Part shown: positions 16,872 to 29,045 of the stretch, in pieces
Layout of the letters: every line of letters starts with the position of its first letter
Numbering within the stretch: position 1 is the stretch's first letter
Origin: Alphaproteobacteria bacterium
Lineage (GTDB): Bacteria; Pseudomonadota; Alphaproteobacteria; Micropepsales; Micropepsaceae
Assembly: GCA_018971835.1 (NCBI GenBank)
Contig: JAGWZW010000017.1
Span: forward strand, 1 to 53,022
Length of the DNA: 53,022 nucleotides
Direction: 5' to 3'
Notes under the pieces: model-generated
Database searches by the model: none
What the model was told of the DNA's origin: nothing
The model's input: only the letters and a program-made list of their open reading frames with translations
Position numbers and translations under genes: made by a program

Positions 16872-19703
16872 ATGTGGACATTTGAAGCGGAGCGGGTTTC
16901 CGGGCGCGCGATAAGGCGGCGGGTGCTGGTGCTCGGTTCAACGGCAGTTGGCCTTGTGCTTGTGCTGGGCGCGAGCAGCGCCCTGGCGCAGGACAAACAG
17001 GCGACGCAAGGTCAGGCCACACAAGATCAGGCCTCGCCGGGCAAGGCCAAGGCGAGTAAGGCGAAGAAGAGCAAGCCGGCCGCCGAGCAGAGCGTTGAAG
17101 AGGTCACGGTTTACGGCTTCCGAAAGAGCATTGAGTTGTCCCTCGACGTGAAGCGCAATGCGGAAGACGTCGTGGAATCGCTGACCTCCGCAGACATCGG
17201 CAAGCTGCCGGATGAGTCGATTGCCGACTCGCTTGCCCGCCTGCCGGGTCTGGCTGCCCAGCGCGACAACAACGGCCGCTGGCAGGACATCTCGGTGAAC
17301 GGTTTGCCCCCATCGATGAGCGTGACGCTGTTCGACGGGCGCCCGCAGGCTTCGACAGACAATAACCGCGTTATCCAGTTCGACCAGTATCCGGCCGAGC
17401 TGATGAGCGCCGTCAACGTCTATAAGACGGGCGATGCCACGATGGTAAACTCTGCGATCTCGACCGTCGATCTTCGGACCGTCAGGCCGCTTGATTATGG
17501 GCAGACGGCACTTCAGGTCGGCGCGATGGGCGAATACGACACGCGCGGCGATTTGCAGCCCGGCGCCCAGTCCCTGGGCGGACGCTTCAACGTCTCCTAT
17601 ATCGACCAGTTCGCAGGCGGCAAGCTCGGCGTGATGATCGGTTATGCCATCATGGCAGCGCCCAACCAGATCTACGCCCAGCATCCCTATGGGTTCAACC
17701 AGCCCAACGATGTTGTCACCGGGCTGCAGGACCAGGTGCGCAGCGATGTCTTGACCCGAAACGGCCTGATCAGCACTGTGCAGTACAAGCCGTCGAACCA
17801 CTTCGAGCTTGTCGTCGACGGCTTTTATTCGACCTACGACGACAACGCGATCATCCGCGGCGTCGAAGTACAGACCGCCTGCTGCGGCAACGCGACGGCC
17901 GTTGGCACGCCGACGCAGGGTGTCTCGAGCTGGATCGTCACGCCGCAGTTGCTCAATTACGATTATGCTGACAAGTCCAAGCAATATTCGCTGGGCGGCA
18001 CGATGACCTACCGGTTCGGCAACAACTGGACGCTGCGGGGCGATGTGGGCTTTTCCGAGGCCAATCGCAACAATAGCCGCATCGAGCTCTACAGCGGCTT
18101 CGGCACCAACGGCATGCAGAATACCAGCACGGCCACGTTGACCGCCGACGCTGGTGCCGGGGGCATGATCGGAATTTCCGGCTGGTCGCTGCCGCTCTAC
18201 AACAATCCGGCCATTGCCATCGGTGAGAATCTGTCCTGGCAGCAGGGCTGGTGGCCCAGCTCGTGGCCGCAAGGGGGCAATGGGCCCACCTTCGGCGCCA
18301 GTTACGGCTCGGCCTATTTCCAGCGTATCCTGTCGACCGACATCATCCGCGATACCACGTGGTCAATGCGCCGGGACATGTCGGGCTTCATCGCCGACGT
18401 TGAAGTTGGCGTGGGATATTCCGACCGCTCGAAGAACTATGTCGATCACGAAGGCATCGGCGCGCTCACGGGTATGAACGAAGCCGCCCCCATCCCGTCG
18501 AGCTGGCTGCTCGGCCCGACCAATCTGAGCGCCTTCGGCCTGCCGAACATGTTCAGCATCAATGCGAATGAGGCCTGGGCCAGCGGCTTCTACACCTATC
18601 TGGAGCGGCCGGACGAGGTCGGCAACGACTGGAACGTGAAAGAGAAGGTCGTCACGCCATACATTGCCACCCGTATCGATACCACCTTGTTCGGCCGGTC
18701 GCTCAGCGGCAATCTCGGCGTGCAGTTCGTGCACACCGATCAGAATGTTTCCGACGTGGCGAAGGGCGGAGGGTGGCCGAACTACGTGTTTGTGCCGTAC
18801 GCGGTCGACACGCAGTATTGGGACGTGCTGCCCAGTACCAACCTGACCTGGAAGCTGAATGACACCCAGCAGTTGCGCTTGGGCGTCGGCCGCTCCATCG
18901 CGCGCCCGCGTTTCGACTCCATGGGCGGTGGCCTGAACGTGAATTACAACACGGCCAATGCGAACTCGACCAGCCTGGCCAGTTCACCCTGGAGCGGCAG
19001 TCTCGGCAATCCGCGCCTGAAGCCGTGGGTGTCGGACGACGTCGACCTCACCTATGAAGATTATTTTGCTCCGGGCGAGGCGCTGTTCATCGAGGCTTTC
19101 TACAAAAACCTTGAATCGTTTATCTACGACTCTACGACCATTGCCGATTTCCATCCCTTCGCCGCACTCGGCGTGCCGCCGCCGAAGCTGTGGCAGGGGC
19201 CGGTGAGCGAGTACGTAAATGGCAATGGCGGTAGCCTCGAAGGTCTTGTCATCGGCGGCAATGTGTTGCTGAACCACATCTCACCGCTGCTCGATGGCTT
19301 CGGTATCCAGGCGCAGGGCACGATGATCAACAGCAGCGTGACCATTCCGGACACGAACACCTCCCCGAACCATCAGATCCCGGAGCTGTCGAAATACTCC
19401 TTCAACGTCAGCCTGTACTGGGAAAAGAATGGTTACTCCTTCCGCATCAACGACCGCTATCGCAGTTCCTACGTCCAGGAGGTGCCGAATTTCGACGGCA
19501 CGCTGCAGGCGATCGAAGGCGCGGCGGAAAATACTGTCGACCTGCAGCTTGGCTACCGCTGGAACAACTTCAACTTTACCTTCTCGGCGGAGAACCTGAC
19601 GGATACCCCGATGAACAGCTTCATAGCCGGCAATCCAAACCATCCCGAATATTTCAAATTGTTCGGGACCAACCTGCTCCTTGGTGTATCGTATAAATAC
19701 TGA
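16872..19703 (+). CDS. TonB-dependent receptor, probable maltodextrin transporter
   Basis: 943 residues. A long n-region with arginines precedes a hydrophobic signal segment cut near ALAQ. Next comes an Ala/Gln/Lys-rich linker (about residues 40-75), a TonB box-like EEVTVYG, a plug domain (KLPDESIADSLARLPG and following) and a 22-strand-type barrel ending in an aromatic residue (SYKY). This is the Caulobacter/Xanthomonas-type receptor class used for sugars. GH97, GH13 and LacI neighbours point to maltose or maltodextrin uptake across the outer membrane, as for Caulobacter MalA (inference). The ATG at 16872 follows GGGGAGGA. A strong hairpin follows the stop, before the amylase gene. Confidence 0.93.
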   Translation: MWTFEAERVSGRAIRRRVLVLGSTAVGLVLVLGASSALAQDKQATQGQATQDQASPGKAKASKAKKSKPAAEQSVEEVTVYGFRKSIELSLDVKRNAEDVVESLTSADIGKLPDESIADSLARLPGLAAQRDNNGRWQDISVNGLPPSMSVTLFDGRPQASTDNNRVIQFDQYPAELMSAVNVYKTGDATMVNSAISTVDLRTVRPLDYGQTALQVGAMGEYDTRGDLQPGAQSLGGRFNVSYIDQFAGGKLGVMIGYAIMAAPNQIYAQHPYGFNQPNDVVTGLQDQVRSDVLTRNGLISTVQYKPSNHFELVVDGFYSTYDDNAIIRGVEVQTACCGNATAVGTPTQGVSSWIVTPQLLNYDYADKSKQYSLGGTMTYRFGNNWTLRGDVGFSEANRNNSRIELYSGFGTNGMQNTSTATLTADAGAGGMIGISGWSLPLYNNPAIAIGENLSWQQGWWPSSWPQGGNGPTFGASYGSAYFQRILSTDIIRDTTWSMRRDMSGFIADVEVGVGYSDRSKNYVDHEGIGALTGMNEAAPIPSSWLLGPTNLSAFGLPNMFSINANEAWASGFYTYLERPDEVGNDWNVKEKVVTPYIATRIDTTLFGRSLSGNLGVQFVHTDQNVSDVAKGGGWPNYVFVPYAVDTQYWDVLPSTNLTWKLNDTQQLRLGVGRSIARPRFDSMGGGLNVNYNTANANSTSLASSPWSGSLGNPRLKPWVSDDVDLTYEDYFAPGEALFIEAFYKNLESFIYDSTTIADFHPFAALGVPPPKLWQGPVSEYVNGNGGSLEGLVIGGNVLLNHISPLLDGFGIQAQGTMINSSVTIPDTNTSPNHQIPELSKYSFNVSLYWEKNGYSFRINDRYRSSYVQEVPNFDGTLQAIEGAAENTVDLQLGYRWNNFNFTFSAENLTDTPMNSFIAGNPNHPEYFKLFGTNLLLGVSYKY

Positions 19704-19709
19704 TGGCGT

Positions 19710-19741
19710 GTGGCGGCCACCCTGCCTGGAGTGGCCGCCAC
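19710..19741 (+). terminator. Intercistronic hairpin between receptor and amylase genes
   Basis: GTGGCGGCCAC at 19710-19720 pairs perfectly with GTGGCCGCCAC at 19731-19741 (11 bp) around a 10-nt loop. There is no T-run, so complete rho-independent termination is unlikely. Partial attenuation, or protection of the receptor message from 3' exonucleases, is more plausible and would give more receptor than amylase mRNA. Confidence 0.6.
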
Positions 19742-19762
19742 TCTCTGCCTGTCCGCGGTGTC

Positions 19763-21625
19763 ATGACCATTTTCCAGACCGCCCTTCGGCTCGGGATCGT
19801 TTTCGCCAGTTTCTTGCTGCCGCAGCTTGCTTTTGCCGCTCCTTCCGCTGCGCGGCCGGCAGAACTGGCGGCCTATCGCCTGCGTCCGCCCACCAACGAT
19901 GTCGTCTATTTCCTGCTGCCCGATCGCTTCGAGAACGCCGATCCGTCCAACGACAAGGGCGGGCTTGCCGGTGGACGGCTCCAGACCGGATTCGATCCGA
20001 CAGACAAGGGGTTTTATCACGGCGGCGATCTGAAGGGCGTCATCAGGCGTCTCGATTATATCCAGGCGCTGGGCGCCACCGCGATCTGGATCGCGCCCGT
20101 CTTCGTCAACAAGCCGGTGCAGGGGCCGCCCGGGCACGAATCCGCGGGCTATCACGGCTACTGGATCACCGATTTCACCCATGTCGATCCGCACCTGGGC
20201 AGCGACGCCGATTACAAGGCGCTGGTCGACGCGGCGCATGCGCGGGGCATGAAAGTCTATCAGGACATTGTGGTCAACCACACTGCAGACGTCATCCGTT
20301 ACCGCGAGTGCCCCGACAGCAACAACTGCCCGTATCGTTCACGCGCGGACTATCCCTATGACACGATCGGTGGGCCACACGGCAAGCCGATCAATCGCGG
20401 CTTTCTGGGCGACGGGCCGCGCTTTCAAACCGCAGCCAATTTCGCGCACCTCACCAATCCCGATTACGCTTACACGCCCTATGTCCCCGAGGGCGAGGAA
20501 CACATCAAGGTTCCGGATTGGCTCAACAACCCGATCTACTATCACAACCGCGGCAATTCCACCTTCACCGGCGAAAGTTCGACGATGGGCGATTTCAGCG
20601 GCCTCGACGACCTGATGACCGAGAACCCGCGTGTCGTGCAAGGCATGATCGCCATCTATGCCGCGTGGATCGACAAGTACCGGATCGACGGCTTCCGCAT
20701 CGATACCGAAAAGCATGTGAACCCGGAATTCTGGCAAGCCTTCGTGCCGGCGATCAAGGCGCGGGCGAAAGCAGACGGTATCCCCAATTTCCTGATGTTC
20801 GGCGAAGCGGCGATGCCGCGCATGGATCCGGCCGTGCTGGCGATCCACACGCGGGTGGACGGTATGCCGTCGATGCTCGATTTCGGCTTCAACGCGGCGG
20901 TGCGCGAAACCGTGGCTGGTAGCGCGGGCACGAATGTGCTTGCCAGGCTCTTCCGCCTGGACGGCCTTTATGAGGGCGGCGCCACGGCGGCGATGGAACT
21001 GCCTACCTTCGTCAGCAATCACGATTTCGGTCGCTTCGCCTATTTCGTGCGCCAGGCTTTTCCGAAGGCCTCGGACGAGGAGGTGCTGAAGCGCGTGATC
21101 CTGGCCCATGCCATGATGTTCATGCTGCGTGGCATTCCGGTAGTGTATTATGGCGACGAGCAGGGCTTTGCCGGGCTCGGCGGCGACCAGGCTGCGCGCC
21201 AGGACATGTTCCCGAGCAAGGTTGCCTCCTATAACGACGATCCGCTGGTCGGCACCAAGGCGACGACGGCCGATAGCAATTTCGGCACCTCCCATCCCAT
21301 CTTTCGCGCCATCGCGGCGCTGGCGCGTCTGCGCCTTACGCATCCGGCACTCGAGCGCGGCCAGCAGATCGTGCGAGATTATTCAGACAAACCCGGGCTC
21401 TTTGCTGTCTCTCGCCTCGATCCAGTAACGGGGCGCGAAATTCTGATCGCGTTCAACACCTCCGACAGGCCGCTCTCTGCGCAAGTAGAAGTGGACGCGA
21501 CGTCTAGCCATTTCACGCCGCTGCAGGGCGACTGCGCGCCCGAGCCGACCGCACCGGCCAGCTATCCCGTAACGCTGCCGCCGTTGGGCTATATCGCCTG
21601 TTCCGCGGGGGACGGTAACAGATGA
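19763..21625 (+). CDS. Secreted GH13 alpha-amylase family enzyme
   Basis: 620 residues with an N-terminal signal peptide ending LAFA. GH13 regions are complete: QDIVVNHT (region I), the nucleophile Asp314 in GFRIDTEKH, the acid/base Glu348 in MFGEA, and Asp421 in SNHDFGRF. YFLLPDRFENAD at the start and a GGDLKG motif are typical of cyclomaltodextrinase or maltogenic-type periplasmic amylases. It would cut maltodextrins in the periplasm. An ATG overlapping the receptor stop (19703) is in frame, but the hairpin and the signal peptide favour 19763. Its stop overlaps the next gene (ATGA). Confidence 0.92.
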   Translation: MTIFQTALRLGIVFASFLLPQLAFAAPSAARPAELAAYRLRPPTNDVVYFLLPDRFENADPSNDKGGLAGGRLQTGFDPTDKGFYHGGDLKGVIRRLDYIQALGATAIWIAPVFVNKPVQGPPGHESAGYHGYWITDFTHVDPHLGSDADYKALVDAAHARGMKVYQDIVVNHTADVIRYRECPDSNNCPYRSRADYPYDTIGGPHGKPINRGFLGDGPRFQTAANFAHLTNPDYAYTPYVPEGEEHIKVPDWLNNPIYYHNRGNSTFTGESSTMGDFSGLDDLMTENPRVVQGMIAIYAAWIDKYRIDGFRIDTEKHVNPEFWQAFVPAIKARAKADGIPNFLMFGEAAMPRMDPAVLAIHTRVDGMPSMLDFGFNAAVRETVAGSAGTNVLARLFRLDGLYEGGATAAMELPTFVSNHDFGRFAYFVRQAFPKASDEEVLKRVILAHAMMFMLRGIPVVYYGDEQGFAGLGGDQAARQDMFPSKVASYNDDPLVGTKATTADSNFGTSHPIFRAIAALARLRLTHPALERGQQIVRDYSDKPGLFAVSRLDPVTGREILIAFNTSDRPLSAQVEVDATSSHFTPLQGDCAPEPTAPASYPVTLPPLGYIACSAGDGNR

Positions 21626-23271
21626 GCGCGCCGTCCCAATCGCACACCCTGCAGATGCAGGCCGCGGAGTGGTGGCGTGGCGCGGCGATCTATCAGATCT
21701 ATCCACGCAGCTTCCAGGATACCGACGGTGACGGCGTGGGCGATCTTCCCGGCATCATCGCCCGGCTCGACTACGTGGCGAGCCTGGGTGTGGACGCGGT
21801 GTGGATTTCGCCCTTCTTCAAGTCACCGATGGCCGATTTCGGCTACGATGTTTCCGACTACCGCGACGTCGATCCGCTGTTTGGCACGCTCGAGGATTTC
21901 GACCGCCTGCTCGCCAAGGCCCATGCTCTCGGCCTCCGGGTGATGATCGACCAAGTGCTCAGCCACACCTCGGCCGAGCACGCCTGGTTCAAGGAAAGCC
22001 GGCGGGACCGCACCAATCCGAAGGCCGATTGGTATGTCTGGGCCGAGGCGCGCGAGGATGGCACGCCGCCCAACAACTGGCTTTCGATCTTTGGCGGCTC
22101 GGCCTGGAAATGGGAGCCGCGACGCCGTCAGTATTACCTGCACAATTTTCTAGCCGAACAGCCCGATCTCAATTTCCATAATTCCGATGTGCGCCGGGCC
22201 ATGCTCGAAAACGTGCGCTTCTGGCTCGATCGCGGCGTGGACGGCATCCGGCTGGACGCCATCAATTTCTGCTTTCACGATGCGGCGCTGCGCAGCAACC
22301 CGGCCAAGCCGGCGGCCGAGCGCAAGGGCCGCGGTTACGCGCCGGACAATCCCTACGCCTATCAATATCATTATTACGATAATACGCAGCCCGAGATGCT
22401 GCCGTTCCTCGGCGAATTGCGTGCGCTGCTTGACCGCTATCCGGGCGCCGTGGCGCTGGGCGAAATCAGTTCGGAAGATTCGAACGCCACGATGGCCGAA
22501 TATACCGGCCCCAGCCGCCTGCATATGGCTTACAGTTTCGAGTTGCTGAGCGACGACGGTTCGCCGGCCCATATTCGCGCCACGGTGGAAGAGTCGAAAG
22601 CCGCCATGCACGACGGCTGGCCATGCTGGGCCCTCTCCAATCACGATGTCGAGCGTGTAGCCAGCCGCTGGGGCAACGGCAAGATGTCGCCGGTGCGGGC
22701 CACCCAGCTTACGGCGCTGATCGCTTCGCTGCGCGGTACGGTGTGCGTGTTCCAGGGAGAGGAATTGGGCCTGGCCGAAGCCGTGGTGCCGTTCGAGGCC
22801 CTGCGCGATCCTTTCGGTATCGAATTCTGGCCTAGTTTCAAGGGGCGCGATGGTTGCCGCACGCCCATGCCGTGGACGCGTGCGCCGGGTGCGGGCTTCA
22901 GCGAGGCCCAGCCTTGGTTGCCCGTATCACCGGCGCAGCAGGCGCTGGCGGTTGAGGTGCAGGAGGCCGATCCCGGTTCTACCCTGAACCGCTTCCGCTG
23001 CTTCTTGCGCTGGCACAAAGAGCAGCCGGCGCTCAAATGGGGCGATATCGCTTTCGTTCACACGGATGAGCGGGTGCTTGCCTTCGTGCGCGATTTCGAG
23101 GGCACGCGGATTCTGGCGGCCTTCAATCTTTCGGACACACCTGCGGCTGCGCAGTTGAGCGCCGATTATCGTGGATCGGTCCTGAGCGATCACGGCCTGC
23201 CCGCGGGCACGCTTGCCGGCAAGGCGCTTTCTCTGCCGGCGGCCGGTGTGTTGTTTCTCCGGCTGGCGTGA
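21622..23271 (+). CDS. GH13 alpha-glucosidase (GH13_23-like)
   Basis: 549 residues, no signal peptide seen, so probably cytoplasmic. WWRGAAIYQIYPRSFQD at the N-terminus is the usual start of oligo-1,6-glucosidase and alpha-glucosidase members. Catalytic residues are Asp212 (DGIRLDAINF), Glu281 (LGEIS) and Asp342 (SNHDVER). It would hydrolyse maltose and short maltodextrins to glucose, feeding glucokinase. The ATG overlaps the amylase stop by 4 bp, indicating translational coupling. The exact subfamily and linkage preference were not tested. Confidence 0.93.
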   Translation: MSAPSQSHTLQMQAAEWWRGAAIYQIYPRSFQDTDGDGVGDLPGIIARLDYVASLGVDAVWISPFFKSPMADFGYDVSDYRDVDPLFGTLEDFDRLLAKAHALGLRVMIDQVLSHTSAEHAWFKESRRDRTNPKADWYVWAEAREDGTPPNNWLSIFGGSAWKWEPRRRQYYLHNFLAEQPDLNFHNSDVRRAMLENVRFWLDRGVDGIRLDAINFCFHDAALRSNPAKPAAERKGRGYAPDNPYAYQYHYYDNTQPEMLPFLGELRALLDRYPGAVALGEISSEDSNATMAEYTGPSRLHMAYSFELLSDDGSPAHIRATVEESKAAMHDGWPCWALSNHDVERVASRWGNGKMSPVRATQLTALIASLRGTVCVFQGEELGLAEAVVPFEALRDPFGIEFWPSFKGRDGCRTPMPWTRAPGAGFSEAQPWLPVSPAQQALAVEVQEADPGSTLNRFRCFLRWHKEQPALKWGDIAFVHTDERVLAFVRDFEGTRILAAFNLSDTPAAAQLSADYRGSVLSDHGLPAGTLAGKALSLPAAGVLFLRLA

Positions 23272-23280
23272 GTATGATCG

Positions 23281-25483
<2,203 letters not shown>

Positions 25484-25489
25484 AAAAGA

Positions 25490-26992
25490 TCAGCCCTGCT
25501 GCGCTTCGGGTTCCTTCGGTAGCCGCAACACCAGAAGCCCCGCAGTGAAGAAGCATACGCTGCCAAGGCCCAGGGCATAGATGGCCGCACCACCGAGCAG
25601 CGTCTTCAGAAAAAAGCCCAGCACGCTCGCGGCCACCAGCTGCGGGATGACGATGAAGAAATTGAAGATGCCCATGTACACGCCCATCTTCTGGGCCGGC
25701 ACGCTGTCCGAAAGCAGCGCATAGGGCAGCGAGAGGATCGAGGCCCAGGCTACGCCTACGCCCAGCATGGAGGCGAGCAACCACACCGGATCGTGGATCG
25801 CGAAGAACGACAGCAACCCCGCCGCGCCCAGCCAGACATTGACGAGATGAGCCCAGCGCATGCCGATGAGGCGCACGACCAGCGGAATGATGATGGCCGC
25901 CAGCGCGGCAAAGCCGTTATAGGCCGCGAACAGCACGCCCACCCAGTTGGCGCCGGCATTGTAGGCCGCGCTCGCCGGGTCGCTCGAACCGAAATAGACT
26001 GAGGTGACGGCCGATGTCGTGTAGATCCACATCGCGAACAGCGCCAGCCAGGAAAAGAACTGCACCGGCGCCAGTCGCCGCATCGCCTCCGGCATGGTTT
26101 CGATGTTGCGCATGATGTCGGCGAACGGTCCCTTGCGTTCGCCCGAACTCTGCCACAGCAGCGCCATGCCCCAAATCAGTGCACCCGCGCCGATGAGATA
26201 AAGCTGTTGGTCGAGCGCGAAATGAAAGACGCCGTATCCCCCCGCGGCTCCGACAGCACTCCACAGCAAACCCTGACGGCGCATGCGGCCCGGCTTGGTG
26301 GGCGCCGCCGGCAATGGCGGCGCCGCATCCGCGAAGGAAACGAGGGTTTCCGGCGAGTATTCCTGCGTGGAGAACACCGTCCATAGCACAGAGAGAAAGA
26401 GCACAGCCGCGCCGCAAAAGAAGGCGTAGCGCACCGTATCGGGCACTTCGCCCGGCGCCGGGGCGACATTGCTCACACCCGCTTGCTGAAAGAGCCAGGG
26501 CAGCATGCTCGCCACCACCGCGCCTAAGCCGATGAAGAAACTTTGTATGGCGTAACCGGCCGCGCGCTGTTCGGGGGGGAGCTGATCGCCGACCAGCGCA
26601 CGAAAAGGCTGCATCGATGTGTTGATCGAGGCGTCGAGAATCCACAGCATCGTCGCCGCCAGCCACAGAACGGGCGACATCGGCATGACGAGCAGCGCTG
26701 CCGCCGACAGCAGCGCACCGGCGAGCAGATAAGGCCGCCGCCGGCCCATGCCCGACCAGGTGCGGTCAGAGAGATAACCCACCAAAGGTTGCACCAGAAG
26801 GCCGGTCAGCGGCGCGGCGATCCACAGCGCCGGAATCTGGTCGAGCCCGGCGCCGAGCGTCTGGAAAATGCGGCTGACATTGGCATTCTGCAGGCCCAGG
26901 CCGAACTGCAGGCCCAGAAAGCCGAAGCACATGTTCCAGATATGCCAGAAGCTGCGCCGTGGCTTGGCGTTGTAGGTTGTCACCTCACGCAT
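25490..26992 (-). CDS. MFS sugar transporter, MalY/SLC45-like
   Basis: 500 residues with about 12 membrane helices. LQFGLGLQNANVSRIFQTLG and LVGYLSDRTWSGMGRRRPY match the maltose/sucrose:H+ symporter branch of the MFS found in Caulobacter and Xanthomonas maltodextrin loci. It would carry maltose or maltodextrins across the inner membrane. It is convergent with the LacI gene, only 6 bp away. The ATG at 26992 is preceded by GGGGAAG; frame further upstream is open but charged and lacks a suitable start. Operator site 3 is about 79 bp upstream. Confidence 0.9.
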   Translation of the reverse strand: MREVTTYNAKPRRSFWHIWNMCFGFLGLQFGLGLQNANVSRIFQTLGAGLDQIPALWIAAPLTGLLVQPLVGYLSDRTWSGMGRRRPYLLAGALLSAAALLVMPMSPVLWLAATMLWILDASINTSMQPFRALVGDQLPPEQRAAGYAIQSFFIGLGAVVASMLPWLFQQAGVSNVAPAPGEVPDTVRYAFFCGAAVLFLSVLWTVFSTQEYSPETLVSFADAAPPLPAAPTKPGRMRRQGLLWSAVGAAGGYGVFHFALDQQLYLIGAGALIWGMALLWQSSGERKGPFADIMRNIETMPEAMRRLAPVQFFSWLALFAMWIYTTSAVTSVYFGSSDPASAAYNAGANWVGVLFAAYNGFAALAAIIIPLVVRLIGMRWAHLVNVWLGAAGLLSFFAIHDPVWLLASMLGVGVAWASILSLPYALLSDSVPAQKMGVYMGIFNFFIVIPQLVAASVLGFFLKTLLGGAAIYALGLGSVCFFTAGLLVLRLPKEPEAQQG

Positions 26993-27068
26993 GTCTTCCC
27001 CTTGGGGCGCCTGCCCTCCCTGCGCCGCCAGGACTTTAGGAGCGGAAGTGCGGCGCCGACAGGGTAGC

Positions 27069-27082
27069 GCATACGTATTCGT
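27069..27082. promoter_or_regulatory. ATACGTAT operator, site 3
   Basis: GCATACGTATTCGT, with ATACGTAT at 27071-27078. It lies between the two divergent MFS genes, about 79 bp from the MalY-like start and about 106 bp from the sugar-porter start. Its core is identical to site 2, so both transporters probably belong to the same regulon. Confidence 0.65.
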
Positions 27083-27183
27083 CGCGCCTGGGGCGCATGG
27101 GCGGGCCGGCCGGGCAGGTCTTCCCTCGACTGGGTGGCTGGCTGCGCGCATCCTGAATTCGTCCGCAGGGAGGGATATTGTTC

Positions 27184-28593
27184 ATGACGCAACAACCGCA
27201 GTCCGCATCCGTCAGATCCGTGGCCGGCGACAGTACGCGCAGTTTTACGACCGTCGTCGCGATGACCGCGGCACTCGGCGGCCTGCTCTTCGGTTACGAC
27301 ACCGGGGTTATTTCCGGTGCGCTGTTGTTTCTCAAGGGCACGTTCGGTTTGTCGGCGGCGATGGAAGGAACGGTAACCAGCGCGGTTCTCGCCGGGGCCA
27401 CTGTTGCAGCCATTTTCGGCGGCTGGCTCGCGGACCGTTTCGGCCGGCGTCCCGTGATGCTGGTGCTGGCATTTCTGTTTGTTGGCGGCGCACTCCTGTC
27501 GGCCGCTGCCCGGAGCGTTGAGGTTCTGATCGGCGCGCGCGTGCTGATCGGTGTGTGCATCGGCGTGGTGTCCTTCGTCGCTCCGCTGTACATTGCGGAA
27601 CTGGCGCCCCCGGCGCGGCGCGGCGCTTTGGTTTCGCTGAACCAGCTTGCGATCACCATCGGAATCCTCGTCTCCTACATTGTCGATATGACATTCGCCG
27701 ATAGTGGTGCCTGGCGGTGGATGCTGGGGCTGGGCGCGGTTCCCGGCCTGGTTTTGGCCTGCGGGATGCTGGTTCTTCCCGAGTCTCCGCGCTGGCTCGT
27801 CAAGCGCAGCCGGCTGGACGAGGCGCGCACCGTTCTTCTCAGGGCGCGGAGCGAAGACGCGGATATCGACTGCGAAATCGCAGACATCAGGGAGGATCTG
27901 GCACTCGAGCGGAATGCGCCGGGATGGCGCGCGTTTCGTGCGCCCGCCATGCGCTGGCCGCTCTTCATCGGGATCGGCCTTGCGATCCTGCAACAGGTCA
28001 CCGGCATCAACACTGTGATCTATTATGCGCCGACCATCTTTCTGGCTGCGGGTTTTCACTCGGCATCGGCATCGATCCTGGCGACGGCGGGCGTGGGCGT
28101 CGTCAATGTGCTTCTTACCGTCGTGGCCTTGCGCATTATCGACCGGGCAGGGCGCCGGGTGCTGCTGCTGACCGGAACGGCAGGCATGGCCGTGTCGCTT
28201 CTCATCTTTGCGGTCGGGTTTGCCTATGGCGGCGCGCTGCCAGGCTTTCGCTGGATCGCCGTGCTGAGCGTGATGGCGTATGTCGGATTCTTTGCCATCG
28301 GCCTGGGCCCGATCTTCTGGTTGCTGATCTCGGAGATCTTCCCGCTGGGTGTCCGCGGCCGCGCTATGGGCGTGGCAACCGTTGCCAATTGGGGGTTCAA
28401 TCTTCTGGTTGCGCTTACCTTCCTGCAAATGCTGCAGGCGCTCGGACCGGCAACGACCTTCCTGATCTATGCGGGGCTGAGCGTCGTCGGCTGGCTCTTT
28501 GCATTCCATTTCGTTCCAGAAACCCGCGGCCACAGCCTGGAGCAGATCGAACGGTTCTGGATCGAGCGCCGTCCGGTCCGGGAATGGGGATGA
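27184..28593 (+). CDS. Sugar porter-family MFS transporter
   Basis: 469 residues of the SP family (GalP/XylE/GLUT type). Signatures are GGLLFGYDTGVISGAL in helix 1, DRFGRRP after helix 2, PESPRWL, QQVTGINTVIYYAP in helix 7 and PETRG at the end. It is a probable sugar:H+ symporter for a monosaccharide such as glucose, which would fit the adjacent glk-containing operon. The ATG at 27184 is about 9 nt from GGGAGGG; a TTG at 27178 is the alternative. It shares operator site 3 with the divergent MalY-like gene. Confidence 0.92.
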   Translation: MTQQPQSASVRSVAGDSTRSFTTVVAMTAALGGLLFGYDTGVISGALLFLKGTFGLSAAMEGTVTSAVLAGATVAAIFGGWLADRFGRRPVMLVLAFLFVGGALLSAAARSVEVLIGARVLIGVCIGVVSFVAPLYIAELAPPARRGALVSLNQLAITIGILVSYIVDMTFADSGAWRWMLGLGAVPGLVLACGMLVLPESPRWLVKRSRLDEARTVLLRARSEDADIDCEIADIREDLALERNAPGWRAFRAPAMRWPLFIGIGLAILQQVTGINTVIYYAPTIFLAAGFHSASASILATAGVGVVNVLLTVVALRIIDRAGRRVLLLTGTAGMAVSLLIFAVGFAYGGALPGFRWIAVLSVMAYVGFFAIGLGPIFWLLISEIFPLGVRGRAMGVATVANWGFNLLVALTFLQMLQALGPATTFLIYAGLSVVGWLFAFHFVPETRGHSLEQIERFWIERRPVREWG

Positions 28594-29045
28594 CCGTTTG
28601 CTGTCCCGGCGAGGGCCGTTTGAGCCGCCCGGTCCCGCGCCCGTGGTCCTACAGGTAGGGGCATGGGTGGTGGCCCGGCGCGGCAGAGCGGGAACATTTC
28701 TGGGCACGCACTTGTTATAAGCTATTGTTCTAGAGGAATAATTTCTGGGGTTGCGAACACCGGGGATTCGCTTTTTTGGCGGAGCCGGAGTCCGCCCCAT
28801 GCTCGAAATCGCCCTTGCGTTACAAACACCTAGCAGGCGGCACTTTCTGTACCCATCACCCTACCCAGAAAACCCGATTTCGAATTTCCGGCGAGCGAAC
28901 ATGGCGAACTTTAGCAAATTGCGAACGCATTATGAAGCCCTTGTGCACGCGTCCGATGATGCGCGAGGCGTACGGCATGGCGGGTGATCTGCATGATGCG
29001 CAAACGCTTATCAGCCAGTTGAAAGCCGGCTGCTGGCGGACAGGG
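28594..29045. other. Gene-poor stretch at the edge of a mosaic region
   Basis: About 450 bp with no reading frame I can support. Base composition is less GC-rich than the sugar genes, especially from about 28700. A possible weak terminator lies at 28753-28777. This may be one side of the integration scar described nearby. Confidence 0.4.
28753..28777 (+). terminator. Possible weak rho-independent terminator
   Basis: GCGAA at 28753-28757 pairs with TTCGC at 28767-28771, followed directly by six T residues. The stem is short (5 bp) and the loop is 9 nt, so strength is doubtful. It lies 160 bp after the sugar-porter stop. Confidence 0.35.

Noticed and set aside
26980-28800. 606-codon minus-strand frame opposite the sugar porter
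   Set aside because: Its low-complexity, charged composition and lack of homology contrast with the clear MFS signatures on the plus strand.
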